From Nonomuraea ceibae (GTDB taxonomy: Bacteria; Actinomycetota; Actinomycetes; Streptosporangiales; Streptosporangiaceae), in contig NZ_JAHKRO010000009.1 in NCBI RefSeq assembly GCF_019396325.1, positions 1-64,000 on the forward strand: a stretch of 64,000 bases of DNA, read 5' to 3'. A model generated the notes under the pieces. That model worked only from the letters and a program-made list of their open reading frames with translations. It had not been told where the DNA came from and searched no databases. The translations under genes were made by a program, and so were the position numbers. Of the stretch, positions 1 through 12,683 are shown piece after piece. Each line of letters opens with the position of its first letter. Positions within the stretch are counted from its first letter, which is position 1.

Positions 1-21
1 AGACGTGTGCCCTCCCGATCT
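1..21. other. Illumina adapter-like sequence at the window edge
   Basis: The first 21 bases agree with the Illumina TruSeq read-2 adapter end (AGACGTGTGCTCTTCCGATCT in my memory) at 19 of 21 positions, differing only by C for T at positions 11 and 14. It sits exactly at base 1. This is most simply explained as untrimmed adapter at a contig end, so these bases should not be read as genomic or as coding sequence. Confidence 0.75.
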
Positions 22-23
22 GG

Positions 24-497
24 TCCGCGGGCGCGGCCTCCGAGCGCGCCGGCCGCACCAGGACCGAGGCCGCCCCGCGGTCTGCCGCCACCCGCACCCG
101 GCCCGGCGCCGACCCCCGCACGCGCAGGCCGCGCACCGACCGCGGGCGCGGCGTCGCCGGCGGGCTGGACGGGCAGGCGCGCCCCGCCGTCCGGCGACGC
201 CCGGCACGGCGGCAGCGCGCCCCGTTCGTGCTGCTCGTCGTCGGGCTGCTCTGCGGCGGCCTGGTGAGCCTGCTGCTGCTCAACACCGTGCTGGCCCAGG
301 ACTCCATCACCGCCTCGACCCTCGTGGACGAGATCGCCAGCGAGCGGCAGCACAACGAGGACCTCAAGCGCAAGAACGAGCAGAGCAAGCTGCCCACGGA
401 GATCGCCAGGCAGGCCGAGGAACTCGGCATGCGCCCGGCGTGGGACAGCGTCGACCCCTACACCGCCGAGCCCGGCCAGGCGGTCCAGGGGCGGTGA
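24..497 (+). CDS. ftsL: FtsL-like septum formation protein, 5' truncated
   Basis: The reading frame is open from the window edge to TGA at 495-497, so the 5' end is missing; codons before about 24 fall in adapter-like sequence. The visible product has a basic Arg/Pro-rich N-terminus, one transmembrane segment ([20 protein letters not shown], encoded around 225-285), then a short extracytoplasmic coiled-coil-like stretch rich in Glu, Lys and Gln, as expected of FtsL/DivIC-type bitopic proteins. Family sequence conservation is low, so the call leans on topology and its place directly before ftsI in the dcw cluster. Its stop overlaps the ftsI GTG (GTGA at 494-497), implying translational coupling. 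Confidence 0.75.
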   Translation, partial: SAGAASERAGRTRTEAAPRSAATRTRPGADPRTRRPRTDRGRGVAGGLDGQARPAVRRRPARRQRAPFVLLVVGLLCGGLVSLLLLNTVLAQDSITASTLVDEIASERQHNEDLKRKNEQSKLPTEIARQAEELGMRPAWDSVDPYTAEPGQAVQGR

Positions 498-3406
498 GCG
501 GCACCAGCGGCAGGGGTCAAGGTCCCGGTCGCGGCACAGGCGGCGCCGGCTCTCAAGGAGGGCCCGGCGCCGCTCGTCGTACGCCGGGCGGCCCAGGACG
601 GGCGGGACGCAACACCTCCGCCCGCCCCACGCCGCCGGACGAGCCCCGCGAACGGCCCGACCCGTTCGACCTCCCCTTCACCCGCGACTTCACCCCCGAT
701 GAGCCCGGCGACGACACCCCACCGCCCCGGGGCGACGCCTCCCGGGGCCGCTCCCGCCGCGAGGGTGAGGAGCCGTCCCGGAGTGACCCCCCCGGTGGGT
801 GCTCCCGAGATGACGGGGACGGGCCGTCCCGGGGCGACGCTTTCCGGGGCCGCTCCCGCCGCGACGGCGAGGGGCCGTCCCGGGGTGACGTCCCGGAAGG
901 CCGCACCCGGGGTGAACGGGACGGGTCGTACCGGGGTGACGCCTCGGGCGGCCGGTCCCGTCGTGGCGGGGAGGGGCCGTACGGAGGCGACGAGGACGGG
1001 CCGCGCGGGCGGTCGCGTCGTGGTGCGGGGGAGGGACGGAACGGCGGGGCCGGTGACGGCCCGAGGGGGCGGTCGCGGGGTGACGACGGCGAGGGCCCGC
1101 GTGACGGGGCCCGCCGTGGAAGGCCCTCCGGGGGTCGCTCCGGTGATGGTGGTGAGGACGGGCCGGGCGGCAGGTTCCGGCAGGACGAGGGGCCGGGGGC
1201 GCGTGGGCGTGCCCGGCAGGATGGTGGCGATGTGGCCCGCGGGCGGGCAGGTGACGGTGGCGAGCGGCCGAGGAGCCGCGGACCCCAGGGCGACGACCGG
1301 CCGAGGGGCCGGGGCGACAGGCAGGACGCGCCGGGCAGGCGCCCCACCACGGGCGGCCGCCGCCCGTTCCCGGACGAGCGCCGCCCCGGCGCGGACGATC
1401 GGCGCGCCCCCCAGGACGACCGCCGCCCCGACGGGGGCGGGCGCAGGCCGAGCCCGGCGGAGCGGGGGCGGGAGGCCCCCGGGAGCGCCAGGCGGACGTC
1501 GCGTGACTCCGCCCAGGGCCCCAGGGGACGCACGCGCGACGGCTCCGACGGGCACCGGGGCCGCGACGGCGGGGAGGGCTACCGCAGCGCCCGCGAGGAC
1601 GGCGGCCGCCGTCCACCGCCCCGGGGGCCGCGCCAGGGCGGCGGGCGGCCGCCCGTGCCGCCGAGGCCGCCACTGGTGCTGCGCCTGGGCAACCCGCGCC
1701 GGCGGATCAACATCGGCCTGATCGGCATGACGTTCGTGCTGTCGATCTTCGCCGGCCGCCTGATCCAGATGCAGGGCCTCGACTCCAAGGTGTACGAGGC
1801 GGCGGCGGTGGACCAGCGGCAGCAGACGGAGGAGATCCAGGCCAAGCGCGGCTCCATCACCGACGTGAACGGCCACGACCTGGCCGTGACGGTCGAGGCG
1901 CGGGAGATCGCCATCGACCCGACGAAGGTGCCCGAGGAGGTGCGCGGGAAGGTGGCCGCGCTGCTGGCGCGCCATCTGGGCAAGGACGAGCGCGAGCTGG
2001 CCGCCAAGCTGGCCCGCGTCGACACCCGCTACCAGCTCCTGGCCAGGGACGTGGAGCCGGTCGTGGCCACCCGCCTGCTGAAGGAGCCGATCCCGTCGCT
2101 GACGGCCACGGAGACGTACCGGCGGGTCTACCCCGGCGGCGACCTGGCGGGCAGCCTGATCGGCTTCGTCGGCGACGAGAAGAGCGGCCTGGCGGGCATG
2201 GAGCAGGCCCGCGACTCGGTGCTGGCGGGGCGTGACGGCGAGGTGCGGATGGAGACGGGCCGTGACGGCCTGCGCATCCCGATGACCAGCAGCCAGCGCA
2301 CGCCGCCGGTCGACGGCCGTGACGTGCGGCTGACCATCGACCGCGACATCCAGTGGGCGGCCCAGAAGGCGATCGCCGAGCAGACGAGGAAGTCGGGCGC
2401 GAGCAGCGGCACCGTGATCGTCATGGACGTCCGCACGGCGCAGATCATCGCCATGGCCAACGCCCCCGAGCTCGACCTGGCCAACTGGCGCAAGGCGCCC
2501 GAGTCGCACTACGTCAACCGCGCCGCGGCCGAGGTGTTCGAGCCGGGCAGCACGAACAAGGTGATCACCGCCGCCGCCGCGCTGGAGGCGGGCGTGGTCG
2601 AGCCGGGCACGGTGTTCCACGTCAAGGACAACATCCAGTGCGCCGACCGGGTGCTGCGCGACGCGCACGCGCACCCGCCGCAGAACATGACCTTCCAGCA
2701 GGCCGTGGCCGAGTCGAGCAACGTGGCCACGGTCATGGCCGCGCGCAAGGTCGGCAGCCAGGGCCTGTACGAGATGCTCAAGGCGTTCGGGTTCGGCACG
2801 CGGCCGGGCGGCGGAGTGCCGGGCGCGGAGGCCGGGCTGCTGCCCGACTACAAGACCTGGTCGGGCAGCCAGAGCTGCACGGTCGCCTACGGGCAGGGCG
2901 TCTCGGTCACGGCGCTGCAGATGGCCAGCGTCTACCAGACGATCGCCAACGGCGGCGTCAAGATCGAGCCGCAGATCGTCGCCGGCACGACGGACGCGGC
3001 GGGCAGGTTCGTCCCCGCTCCTCCTGGTAAGCAGACCAGGGTGACCAGCGAGGAGACCGCCAAGGAGATCAGCACCATGCTCGAGGCCGCGGTGAGCGCG
3101 GAGGGCACCGGCGAGCTCGCCGCCATCCCGGGCTACCGGGTGGCGGGCAAGACCGGCACGGCCAACCGCTACGATGCCGAACTCGGCCGCTACGACGGCT
3201 ACACCGCCTCGTTCGTGGGCTTCACGCCCGCCGACGCGCCCCGGCTGGTGGTGCTGTCGGTGCTGCAGAACCCCAAGAACGGCCACTTCGGCGGGCAGCT
3301 GGCCGCGCCGGTGTTCAAGGATGTGATGACGTTCGCCATCAAGAGCAGGAAGATTCCTCCCACAGGCTCCGCCGCCTCCCCGGTGCGGACACGCGCGGGA
3401 CAGTGA
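494..3406 (+). CDS. ftsI: Class B penicillin-binding protein FtsI (PBP3), with very long N-terminal tail
   Basis: Septal peptidoglycan transpeptidase that works with FtsW. I chose GTG 494 because it overlaps the upstream stop; product is 970 aa. The first about 400 residues are Arg/Gly/Asp/Pro-rich low complexity with imperfect RGR-S-R repeats and are cytoplasmic, followed by one membrane anchor ([20 protein letters not shown], about residues 405-424), the class B dimerisation domain, and the transpeptidase domain. Active-site motifs are present: STNK with nucleophile Ser686, SSN at 741-743, KTGT from Lys886. Family members are usually 550-700 aa, so the tail adds about 300 residues. Downstream murE starts 22 nt later. 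Confidence 0.95.
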   Translation: MSGTSGRGQGPGRGTGGAGSQGGPGAARRTPGGPGRAGRNTSARPTPPDEPRERPDPFDLPFTRDFTPDEPGDDTPPPRGDASRGRSRREGEEPSRSDPPGGCSRDDGDGPSRGDAFRGRSRRDGEGPSRGDVPEGRTRGERDGSYRGDASGGRSRRGGEGPYGGDEDGPRGRSRRGAGEGRNGGAGDGPRGRSRGDDGEGPRDGARRGRPSGGRSGDGGEDGPGGRFRQDEGPGARGRARQDGGDVARGRAGDGGERPRSRGPQGDDRPRGRGDRQDAPGRRPTTGGRRPFPDERRPGADDRRAPQDDRRPDGGGRRPSPAERGREAPGSARRTSRDSAQGPRGRTRDGSDGHRGRDGGEGYRSAREDGGRRPPPRGPRQGGGRPPVPPRPPLVLRLGNPRRRINIGLIGMTFVLSIFAGRLIQMQGLDSKVYEAAAVDQRQQTEEIQAKRGSITDVNGHDLAVTVEAREIAIDPTKVPEEVRGKVAALLARHLGKDERELAAKLARVDTRYQLLARDVEPVVATRLLKEPIPSLTATETYRRVYPGGDLAGSLIGFVGDEKSGLAGMEQARDSVLAGRDGEVRMETGRDGLRIPMTSSQRTPPVDGRDVRLTIDRDIQWAAQKAIAEQTRKSGASSGTVIVMDVRTAQIIAMANAPELDLANWRKAPESHYVNRAAAEVFEPGSTNKVITAAAALEAGVVEPGTVFHVKDNIQCADRVLRDAHAHPPQNMTFQQAVAESSNVATVMAARKVGSQGLYEMLKAFGFGTRPGGGVPGAEAGLLPDYKTWSGSQSCTVAYGQGVSVTALQMASVYQTIANGGVKIEPQIVAGTTDAAGRFVPAPPGKQTRVTSEETAKEISTMLEAAVSAEGTGELAAIPGYRVAGKTGTANRYDAELGRYDGYTASFVGFTPADAPRLVVLSVLQNPKNGHFGGQLAAPVFKDVMTFAIKSRKIPPTGSAASPVRTRAGQ

Positions 3407-3428
3407 CCGGGAAAGGTACGCTGCCGCC

Positions 3429-4975
3429 GTGCGTCCCCCGTCGTCTATGCGTCCAACGAGCAGTCCGCCCCGCCCGCTGACCGGGCTGGCGACCATGCTC
3501 GACGCCGGTTCAGGCACCGCGCGCTCGCCGCGCGCCGCGCTGACCGGCGTCACCATCGACTCCCGCCAGGTGCGGCGCGGAGATCTGTACGTCGCCCTGC
3601 CGGGCGCCAGCGCCCACGGCGCGGACTTCGCCGCCGAGGCGCTGGCCCGCGGCGCCGTGGCGGTGCTGACCGATCCCGGCGGCCGTGACGCGGCCGTCGC
3701 CACCGGCCTGCCGGTGCTGATCGTGCCCGATCCGCGCGCCGTGCTGGGCCAGGTCTCGGCCTGGGTCTACGGCCGGCCCGCCGACGGCATCACCGTCCTC
3801 GGCGTGACCGGCACCAGCGGCAAGTCGACCACCACGTTCCTGCTGGAGGCCGGGCTGCGCGCGGCCGGGCACACGGCCGGCCTGGTCGGCGGCGTGGAGA
3901 TCCGCGCCGGAGAGCTGCGCTTCGAGGCCAGGCTGACCACGCCGGAGGCCTCCGAGCTGCACGGCCTGTTCGCGCTCATGCGCGAGCAGGGCGTCACGGC
4001 GGCCGCCATGGAGGTCTCCAGCCACGCGCTGGCGCTGGGCCGGGTCGACGGCGTCTGCTACGACGTGGCGCTGTTCACCAACCTGTCGCAGGACCACCTC
4101 GACTTCCACAAGGACTTCGACGACTACTTCGCCACCAAGGCCAGGCTGTTCCAGCCGGAGCTGAGCCGCTGCGGCGTCACCAACCTCGACGACGCCTACG
4201 GCCGCGAGCTGCTGAGCGTGGCCAAGGTGCCGATGACGACGTTCTCGGCACTGGGCGACCCGGAGGCCGACTGGCGGGCGCTGGACGTCCGGCTGGGCGC
4301 CGACGGCAGCGAGTTCCTGGTGGCCGGTCCGGGCGGCGTGGAGGCGCGGGCGCGGATCTCGCTGCCGGGCCCGTTCAACGTCGCCAACGCGCTCGGCGCG
4401 ATCGTCACGCTCGTCGAGTCCGGGGCGCCGCTGTCCGACGCCGTGCGCGGCGTCGGCACGCTGACGGGAGTGCCGGGCCGCATGGAGCGGGTCACCGGCT
4501 CCGGCGACGCGTTCCAGGCCGTCGTCGACTACTCGCACAAACCCGCCGCGGTCGAGTCGGTGCTGCGCTCGCTGCGCGAGGTCACCGACGGCACGCTCAC
4601 GGTCGTGCTCGGCTGCGGCGGGGACCGCGACTCGGGCAAGCGGCCGCTCATGGGCGAGGCCGCCGCCCGGCTGGCCGATGTGGCGGTCTTCACGAGCGAC
4701 AATCCCCGTTCCGAGGACCCGCTGCACATCCTGGCCGCCATGATGGAGGGGGCGCTCCGCGTTCCCCGGCACGAGCGCGCCCATGTGATCATTGAGCCCG
4801 ACCGCGCCGCGGCCATCGACCTGGCGGTCGGCCGCGCCGGGCGCGGTGACGTGATAGTCGTGGCCGGCAAGGGCCACGAGCAGGGCCAGTACGTTTCAGG
4901 CGAGGTGATCCCCTTCGACGACAGGGAGGTGGTCGCCGCCGCGATCGACGCACGCAAGGAAAGCAGGAAGCACGC

Positions 4976-4979
<4 letters not shown>
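3429..4979 (+). CDS. murE: UDP-MurNAc-tripeptide synthetase MurE
   Basis: Cytoplasmic ATP-dependent ligase adding the third stem residue to UDP-MurNAc-L-Ala-D-Glu. 516 aa from GTG 3429; an ATG seven codons in (3447) is a possible alternative start. The Mur ligase P-loop GTSGKSTT lies at about residues 128-135, followed by central and C-terminal Mur ligase domains. The DNPRSEDP motif near residue 425 is the signature associated with meso-diaminopimelate rather than lysine as substrate, as expected for this group. Its TGA overlaps the murF ATG (ATGA, 4976-4979). Confidence 0.95.
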
Positions 4980-6396
<1,417 letters not shown>

Positions 6397-6400
<4 letters not shown>

Positions 6401-7452
6401 CCGACATCATCATCGCCGGCGCGGTGGGGCTGATCCTCTCCATGCTCGGCACCCCCCTCGCCATCCGGCTGTTCTCCAGACGCGGCTACGGCCAGGAGAT
6501 CCGCGAGGAGGGCCCGTCCGGCCACCACGGCAAGCGTGGCACCCCCACCATGGGCGGCACGGTCATCGTGCTGGCCTCGCTGCTCGCCTACGGCGCATCC
6601 CACCTGGCCACGCTGGCCAAGCCGACGATCTCGGGGCTGCTGGTGCTGTTCCTGATGACCGGGCTCGGCGCCGTCGGCTTCCTCGACGACTTCATCAAGA
6701 TCTACAAGCAGCGCTCCCTGGGCCTGCGCAGTGGCGCCAAGGCGCTCGGCCAGCTCATCATCGGCGCGATCTTCGCGGTGCTCGTCACGCAGAACCCCAA
6801 CATCTACGACATCACGCCCGCCGAGCCGAGGCTGTCGTTCCTGCGTGACTTCGGCCCGTCGATCGGCATCGTCGGGTTCACCATCTGGGTCCTCATCATG
6901 ATCGTCGGGTTCTCCAACGCGGTGAACCTCACCGACGGCCTCGACGGCCTGGCCAGCGGCGCCACCGGCGTCGTCCTCGGCGCGTACGTGCTGATCGGCA
7001 ACTGGCAGCTGCGCAACAACTGCATCGACCAGCTCGGCCCCAACTGCTACTGGGTGCGCGACCCGCTCGACCTGGCCGTGGTGGCCGCCTCCGTGCTCGG
7101 CGCCCTGGTCGGCTTCCTGTGGTGGAACGCGCCCCCCGCCAAGATCTTCATGGGCGACACCGGCTCGCTCGCGCTCGGCGGCGTGCTGGCCGGCCTGGCC
7201 ATCGCCACCCGCACCCAGCTCCTGCTCATCATCCTGGCCGGGCTCTGCGTCGTCATCACGATGTCGGTGATCATCCAGGTGGGCTTCTTCAAGATGACCG
7301 GCAAACGAGTGTTCCGGATGGCGCCGCTGCAGCACCACTTCGAGCTCAAGGGCTGGGCCGAGACCACGATCGTGGTGCGCTTCTGGCTGGTCGCCGGGCT
7401 GTGCGCGGCGCTCGGGCTCGGCCTGTTCTACTTCGAATGGATGCCCCGCTGA
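6397..7452 (+). CDS. mraY: Phospho-MurNAc-pentapeptide transferase MraY
   Basis: Integral membrane enzyme moving phospho-MurNAc-pentapeptide onto undecaprenyl phosphate to give lipid I. 351 aa with about ten hydrophobic segments. Diagnostic stretches are DDFIK near residue 95, [10 protein letters not shown] near 175 and [11 protein letters not shown] near 250, containing the conserved acidic active-site residues, plus the PLQHHFE motif near the C-terminus. GTG start overlaps the murF stop; the stop overlaps the murD ATG (TGATG around 7450). Confidence 0.95.
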
Positions 7453-8816
7453 TGAGCCTCACCTGCGTCGCCGGGCTCGGCGTCTCCGGCACCGCCGCCG
7501 CCCGCGTGCTGGCCGCGCGGGGCGAGCGGGTCGTCGTCGTGGAGTCGGCCGAGGGGGAGCGGCAGCTCGCCGCCGCGGCCGAGCTGTCCGGGCACGGCGT
7601 CGAGGTCAGGTTCGGGCCGCTGGAGCTGCCCGGGGGCGTCACCCGGCTGGTCACCACCGGCTGGGCGCCGCACCACCCGCTCATCGCCGCCGCCCTCGAC
7701 GCGGGCGTCGAGGTGGTCGGCGAGGTGGAGCTGGCGTGGCGGCTGCGGTCCGGCCGGGCCGCCCCCTGGCTGGCGCTGACCGGCACCAACGGCAAGACCA
7801 CCGCCGTGCGCATGCTCACCTCCATCCTGCTCGCCGCCGGGCGCAAGGCCGCCGCCGTCGGCAACGTGGGCGTGCCCGTGGTGGAGGCCGTGGGCGAGCC
7901 GTACGACGCGCTCGCCGTCGAGCTGTCGAGCTTCCAGCTCCACTGGTCCTCCACGCTGGCCCCGCACGCCGCCGCGATCCTCAACCTGGCGCCCGACCAC
8001 CTCGACTGGCACGGGTCCATGGAGGCGTACGCGGCCGACAAGGGCCGGCTGTACGAGCGGGCCGGCACCGTGATCTACAACGCCGACGACCCCGAGGTCG
8101 CCCGGCTGGCCGCCCCCTACCCGGGCGCCGTCGGCTTCACGCTGCGCGTGCCCAGGCCCGGCCAGGTCGGCGTGGTCGAGGACCTGCTCGTCGACCGGGC
8201 CTTCGTCGCCGACCCGGCCGAGTCGGCCGAGGAGCTCGCCACGCTGGCCGACGTGCGCCCGCTCGCGCCGCACAACGTCGCCAACGCGCTGGCCGCCGCC
8301 GCGCTGGCCCGCACCCTCGGCGTCTCCTCGGAGGCCGTACGGCAGGGCCTGCGCGACTTCACGCCCGACCCGCACCGCCTGGCCCACGTGGCCCGCGTCG
8401 GCGAGGTCGACTACGTCGACGACTCCAAGGCCACCAACCCGCACGCCGCCGCCGCCGCGCTCTCGTCCTACCCGTCGATCGTGTGGGTGGCCGGCGGCCA
8501 GCTCAAGGGCGCTGACGTGGACGAGCTCGTCCGGCAGGCGGCCCCCCGGCTGCGCGGCGCGGTGCTGCTCGGCGCCGACCGGGCCCGGATCGCCGAAGCT
8601 CTCGCGCGACACGCGCCGAATGTCCCCGTCGTGGACATCTCCGGCCAAGACACTGGTGTGATGGACCGAGTCGTCACCGAAGCCTCCCGGCTGGCCTCCC
8701 CCGGAGACACCGTGCTGCTGTCCCCGGCGGGCGCGTCGCTGGACATGTTCGCCAACTATCCGGCGCGAGGGGAGGCCTTCGCGCGTGCCGTACGCGGGCT
8801 AGAGGCGGCCACGTGA
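7452..8816 (+). CDS. murD: UDP-MurNAc-L-alanine--D-glutamate ligase MurD
   Basis: Adds D-glutamate to UDP-MurNAc-L-Ala. ATG 7452 overlaps the mraY TGA and places an N-terminal nucleotide-fold glycine motif (VAGLGVSGTAAA) at residues 6-17. The Mur ligase P-loop TGTNGKTT lies near residue 110 and the C-terminal VDDSKATNPHA motif near 325. 454 aa, normal length. The frame is open well upstream, but only this start gives the family N-terminus. Its stop overlaps the ftsW GTG (GTGA, 8813-8816). Confidence 0.94.
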   Translation: MSLTCVAGLGVSGTAAARVLAARGERVVVVESAEGERQLAAAAELSGHGVEVRFGPLELPGGVTRLVTTGWAPHHPLIAAALDAGVEVVGEVELAWRLRSGRAAPWLALTGTNGKTTAVRMLTSILLAAGRKAAAVGNVGVPVVEAVGEPYDALAVELSSFQLHWSSTLAPHAAAILNLAPDHLDWHGSMEAYAADKGRLYERAGTVIYNADDPEVARLAAPYPGAVGFTLRVPRPGQVGVVEDLLVDRAFVADPAESAEELATLADVRPLAPHNVANALAAAALARTLGVSSEAVRQGLRDFTPDPHRLAHVARVGEVDYVDDSKATNPHAAAAALSSYPSIVWVAGGQLKGADVDELVRQAAPRLRGAVLLGADRARIAEALARHAPNVPVVDISGQDTGVMDRVVTEASRLASPGDTVLLSPAGASLDMFANYPARGEAFARAVRGLEAAT

Positions 8817-10099
8817 GCGCGCCGGCCTCCGAGAAGGAACAGCGCTCGCGCGCCACGCAGGAGCCGTCAGGCTGGGCCCGCGAGCAGCTCGTCTCGCTGC
8901 GGGAGCTGCTGGACAAGCCGCTCACCACCTACTACCTGATCATCGGGTGCGTGACGCTGCTGCTCGCGCTCGGGCTGATGATGGTGCTGTCGGCCTCCAG
9001 CATCGAGGCGATGCACAAGACCGGCAGCCCGTTCTCCTGGTTCATCAGGCAGTCGATGTCGGCCGCGCTGGGCGTGCTGGTCATGTGGCTGTGCACGCGG
9101 CTGCCGTACAAGGTGTTCCGGTGGGCGGGCTACCCGCTGATGGCGCTGTCGATCATCGCGCTGATCCTGGTGCTCGCCTTCGGCCGGTCGGAGCTGGGCG
9201 CGCAGCGCTGGCTGGACCTCGGCCCGATCTTCCTGCAGCCGTCGGAGCCCGCCAAGCTCGGGCTGGCGCTGTGGGGCGCCGACCTGCTGGCGCGCCGGGC
9301 CCGCGCCGGGCGGATCGAGTGGCGGCACATGCTCATCCCGCTCATGCCCGGCACCGCGATCCTGGCCACCATGGTCATGCTCGGCAGCGACCTCGGCACC
9401 ACGATCGTGCTCTTCATGATCTTCCTGGCGCTGCTGTGGGTGGTGGGGGCGCCGGTCAAACTGTTCGGCGGCATCCTGGCGCTGGCCATGCTCGCCGCGA
9501 TCATCATGATCCGGGTGGAGCCGTACCGAATGGCCCGCGTCGGCTCCTTCCTCGACCCGTGGGCCGACGCGCAGGGCGCCGGCTACCAGGCGGTGCAGGG
9601 GCAGATCGCGATGGGCTCCGGCGGCTGGTTCGGGCTCGGGCTGGGCAGCAGCCGGCAGAAGTGGTCGTGGCTGCCCCACGGCGAGAGCGACTTCATCTTC
9701 GCCATCCTCGGCGAGGAGCTCGGGCTCATGGGCACGCTGCTGGTCGTGGCGCTGTTCGGCCTGCTCGGCTACGCCGGGCTGCGCGTGGCGACCCGCGTCA
9801 ACGACGCCTTCGTCCGGCTCGTGGCGGTCGCCGTGGTGGCCTGGATCGTCGGCCAGGGGCTCGTCAACATGGGCGCCGTGCTCGGCGTGCTGCCCATCAC
9901 CGGCATCCCGCTGCCGCTGGTCTCCTACGGCGGCTCGGCGCTGCTGCCGACGCTGGCCGCGCTGGGCATGCTGCTGTCGTTCGCCAAACGGGAGCCCGGA
10001 GCGCGCGAGGCCTTGGCCGCACGTGGCCCCGGACCGGCCGCCCGGGGCCTAAGCTGGCTTGGCCTGGGGCGTACGAGCAGACGCCGAGACAGACGTTAG
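8813..10099 (+). CDS. ftsW: SEDS glycosyltransferase FtsW
   Basis: Polytopic SEDS-family peptidoglycan polymerase of the divisome, partner of FtsI. 428 aa with about ten transmembrane segments after a charged N-terminus of about 40 residues. The SEDS signatures ILQPSEPAKLG-like FLQPSEPAKLGLALW (about residue 140) and GIPLPLVSYGGSALL (about residue 365) are present. GTG start overlaps the murD stop. A 12-nt gap separates it from the murG start, with the tail of ftsW supplying the murG ribosome binding site. Confidence 0.95.
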   Translation: MSAPASEKEQRSRATQEPSGWAREQLVSLRELLDKPLTTYYLIIGCVTLLLALGLMMVLSASSIEAMHKTGSPFSWFIRQSMSAALGVLVMWLCTRLPYKVFRWAGYPLMALSIIALILVLAFGRSELGAQRWLDLGPIFLQPSEPAKLGLALWGADLLARRARAGRIEWRHMLIPLMPGTAILATMVMLGSDLGTTIVLFMIFLALLWVVGAPVKLFGGILALAMLAAIIMIRVEPYRMARVGSFLDPWADAQGAGYQAVQGQIAMGSGGWFGLGLGSSRQKWSWLPHGESDFIFAILGEELGLMGTLLVVALFGLLGYAGLRVATRVNDAFVRLVAVAVVAWIVGQGLVNMGAVLGVLPITGIPLPLVSYGGSALLPTLAALGMLLSFAKREPGAREALAARGPGPAARGLSWLGLGRTSRRRDRR

Positions 10100-10111
10100 G
10101 GAGTGACCGAC

Positions 10112-11188
10112 ATGAGGGTGGTCCTCGCCGGTGGCGGGACGGCCGGGCACATCGAGCCGGCTCTCGCCCTGGCCGACGCGCTACGCCGCCTCGATCCGGG
10201 TGTCGGCGTCACCTGCGTGGGCACCGACAGAGGGCTGGAGACGCGCCTGGTCCCGGCCCGCGGCTACGAGCTGGAGCTGGTCCCCGCCGTGCCGCTGCCC
10301 CGGGCGATCACCCCGCAGCTGCTCACCGTCCCCGGCAGGCTCGCCGGGGCGGTCAACGCCATGGCCGCCGTCCTCGACCGGGTCCGGGCCGACGTCCTGG
10401 TCGGCTTCGGCGGCTACGTGGCCACCCCCGCCTACCTGGCCGCCAAGCGGCGCGGCGTGCCCATCGTCGTGCACGAGGCCAACCCGCGCCCCGGCCTGGC
10501 CAACCGGCTCGGCGCCCGGCTGACCGACCACGTCTTCACCGGCTTTCCCGACAGCTCGATCGGCAAGGCCGAGTTCATCGGCACCCCGCTGCGCCGCGAG
10601 ATCGTCGAGCTCGACCGGCTGTCCACCGGCGACAAGGCGCGCTCGTGGTTCGGGCTGCAGACCGACCGGCCCACGCTGCTGGTGTTCGGCGGCTCCCAGG
10701 GCGCCCGCTCGATCAACGAGGCCGCGCTGGCCGCCGCCCCCGCGCTGCGCCGCGCCGGGGTCCAGGTGCTGCACGTCATCGGCCCCAAGAACACCGTTGA
10801 CCACGAGCCGCCGCCCGGCGACCCGCAGTACGTCCTGCTCCCGTACGTGGACCGCATGGACCTCGCCTACGCCGCCGCCGACCTGGCGGTGTGCCGCAGC
10901 GGGGCGCTCACCTGCGCCGAGCTGACCGCGGTCGGGCTCCCCGCCGCGTACGTGCCGCTGCCCCACGGCAACGGCGAGCAGCGGCTCAACGCCGAGCGCG
11001 TCACCGCGGGCGGCGGCGGGCTGCTCGTCGACGACGCCGAGCTGACCGCCGAATGGATCGTCCACCACGTGCTGCCCGTCCTCCACGACCCCGAACGGGT
11101 CGCCGCCATGTCGGAGGCCGCCTCCACACTGGGGAGGAAGGACGCCGACCTCATACTCGCCAGGAAAGTGTTGGAGATAGCCCGATGA
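10112..11188 (+). CDS. murG: Lipid II synthase MurG
   Basis: Membrane-associated GT28 glycosyltransferase adding GlcNAc from UDP-GlcNAc to lipid I. I chose ATG 10112 because AGGGAG (10098-10103) lies 8 nt upstream; GTG 10103 is an in-frame alternative three codons earlier. The acceptor-site loop GGGTAGH is at residues 7-13 and the donor-site loop [10 protein letters not shown] near residue 190, with HGNGEQ near 290. 358 aa. TGA overlaps the murC ATG (11185-11188). Confidence 0.95.
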   Translation: MRVVLAGGGTAGHIEPALALADALRRLDPGVGVTCVGTDRGLETRLVPARGYELELVPAVPLPRAITPQLLTVPGRLAGAVNAMAAVLDRVRADVLVGFGGYVATPAYLAAKRRGVPIVVHEANPRPGLANRLGARLTDHVFTGFPDSSIGKAEFIGTPLRREIVELDRLSTGDKARSWFGLQTDRPTLLVFGGSQGARSINEAALAAAPALRRAGVQVLHVIGPKNTVDHEPPPGDPQYVLLPYVDRMDLAYAAADLAVCRSGALTCAELTAVGLPAAYVPLPHGNGEQRLNAERVTAGGGGLLVDDAELTAEWIVHHVLPVLHDPERVAAMSEAASTLGRKDADLILARKVLEIAR

Positions 11189-12597
11189 GCCTCGTCAAGC
11201 TGGTCGATCCCGTAGCCGCAGAAGACCTGGGCCGGGTGCACTTCATCGGCATCGGTGGCGCGGGCATGTCGGGCATCGCGCGCATCCTGCTCAAGCGCGG
11301 CGTGCGCGTGTCCGGCAGCGACGCCCGCAGCGGCGAGCAGGTCACCGAGCTGCGCGAGCTGGGCGCCACCGTGCACATCGGCCACGCCGCCTCCCACATC
11401 CGCGACGTCGACACCGTCGTCGTCTCCACCGCCATCCGCGACTCCAACCCCGAGCTGGGCGAGGCGCTCAAGCAGCGGCTGCGGGTCATCCCGAGGGCCG
11501 CCGCGCTGGCCTCCGTCATGGCCGGGCGCACCGGCGTGGCCATCGCCGGCACCCACGGCAAGACCACCACCACCTCGATGCTCACCGTCGCCCTGCAGAA
11601 GTGCGGGGCCGACCCGTCCTACTGCGTGGGCGGGCAGCTCGTCACGACCGGGCTCGGCGCCGACGAGGGGTCCGGGCAGGTGTTCGTGGCCGAGGCCGAC
11701 GAGAGCGACGGCTCGTTCCTCATGCTGGCGCCCGAGATCGCCGTGGTGACCAACGTCGAGGCCGACCATCTGGACAACTACGGCGACCCGCGCGCCGTGC
11801 ACGACAGCTTCGCCCGCTTCGCCGAGCGGATCGGCTCGCTGCTGGTCTCCTGCTCCGACGACCCCGGCGCGGCCGAGGTGGCCGCCCAGGCGCGGGCGCG
11901 CGGGCTGCGCGTGGTGACCTACGGCGAGCAGGGCGACTACCGGATCTCCGGCGTGCAGCCCGACGGGTTCGGCACCGTGTTCACCGTCGAGGGCCCCGAC
12001 GGGCGCGGCGGCGAGGTGCGGCTGGCCGTTCCCGGCGCCCACAACGCGCTCAACGCCACCGCGGTCATCGCCGTGGCCGACGAGCTGGGCCTGCCCTTCG
12101 AGGAGATCAGGGACGGCCTGGCGGCCTTCACCGGGGCCAAGCGGCGCTTCGAGGCCAAGGGCGAGGCGGGCGGCGTGGCCGTGTTCGACAGCTACGCCCA
12201 CCACCCGACCGAGCTGGCCGCCGACCTGCGGGCCGCCCGCGACGTGGTCGCCTCCTACTCCGGCCACGGCCGGGTCATCGCGATCTTCCAGCCGCACCTC
12301 TACTCGCGCACCCGCTTCTTCGCCGACGAGTTCGGCGCCGCGCTCGGCCTGGCCGACGAGGCGATCGTGCTCGACGTCTACGGGGCCCGCGAGGACCCCG
12401 AGCCGGGCGTGTCGGGCGCGCTGGTCGCCGGGCGGGTGCCGCTGCCCGCCGAGCGGGTCGCCTACGCGCCCGACCGCGCCTCGGTGCCCGCGCTGGTGGC
12501 CGCGCGGGCGCGGGCCGGCGACGTCGTCCTGACGATGGGCGCGGGCGACGTGACCGAGCTCGGCCCGCAGATCGTCGCCCGCCTGTCGGGCGGCTGA
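11185..12597 (+). CDS. murC: UDP-MurNAc--L-alanine ligase MurC
   Basis: First amino-acid ligase of the stem peptide. 470 aa. The N-terminal Rossmann-like motif [14 protein letters not shown] (about residues 18-31), the P-loop [13 protein letters not shown] (about 120-132), a DESDGSF motif, and the C-terminal FQPHLYSRT stretch identify MurC and separate it from MurD/E/F. Start overlaps the murG stop. An 86-nt gap with a fresh ribosome binding site follows before ftsQ. Confidence 0.95.
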   Translation: MSLVKLVDPVAAEDLGRVHFIGIGGAGMSGIARILLKRGVRVSGSDARSGEQVTELRELGATVHIGHAASHIRDVDTVVVSTAIRDSNPELGEALKQRLRVIPRAAALASVMAGRTGVAIAGTHGKTTTTSMLTVALQKCGADPSYCVGGQLVTTGLGADEGSGQVFVAEADESDGSFLMLAPEIAVVTNVEADHLDNYGDPRAVHDSFARFAERIGSLLVSCSDDPGAAEVAAQARARGLRVVTYGEQGDYRISGVQPDGFGTVFTVEGPDGRGGEVRLAVPGAHNALNATAVIAVADELGLPFEEIRDGLAAFTGAKRRFEAKGEAGGVAVFDSYAHHPTELAADLRAARDVVASYSGHGRVIAIFQPHLYSRTRFFADEFGAALGLADEAIVLDVYGAREDPEPGVSGALVAGRVPLPAERVAYAPDRASVPALVAARARAGDVVLTMGAGDVTELGPQIVARLSGG

Positions 12598-12683
12598 CAC
12601 GGCTGACACGCGGGCGTGGCGCCACGGCGTCCCCCGGGCCGGCGGCGTAGGTTCGGGGGTCACAGGGTGACGCGGGGAGGGCG

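Noticed and set aside
458-3703. Very long antisense open frame (about 1080 codons) opposite ftsI and murE
   Set aside because: In GC-rich DNA the opposite strand of real genes stays open by codon bias. The translation is Ala/Arg/Gly/His-rich noise with no domain, and ftsI motifs on the + strand are intact.
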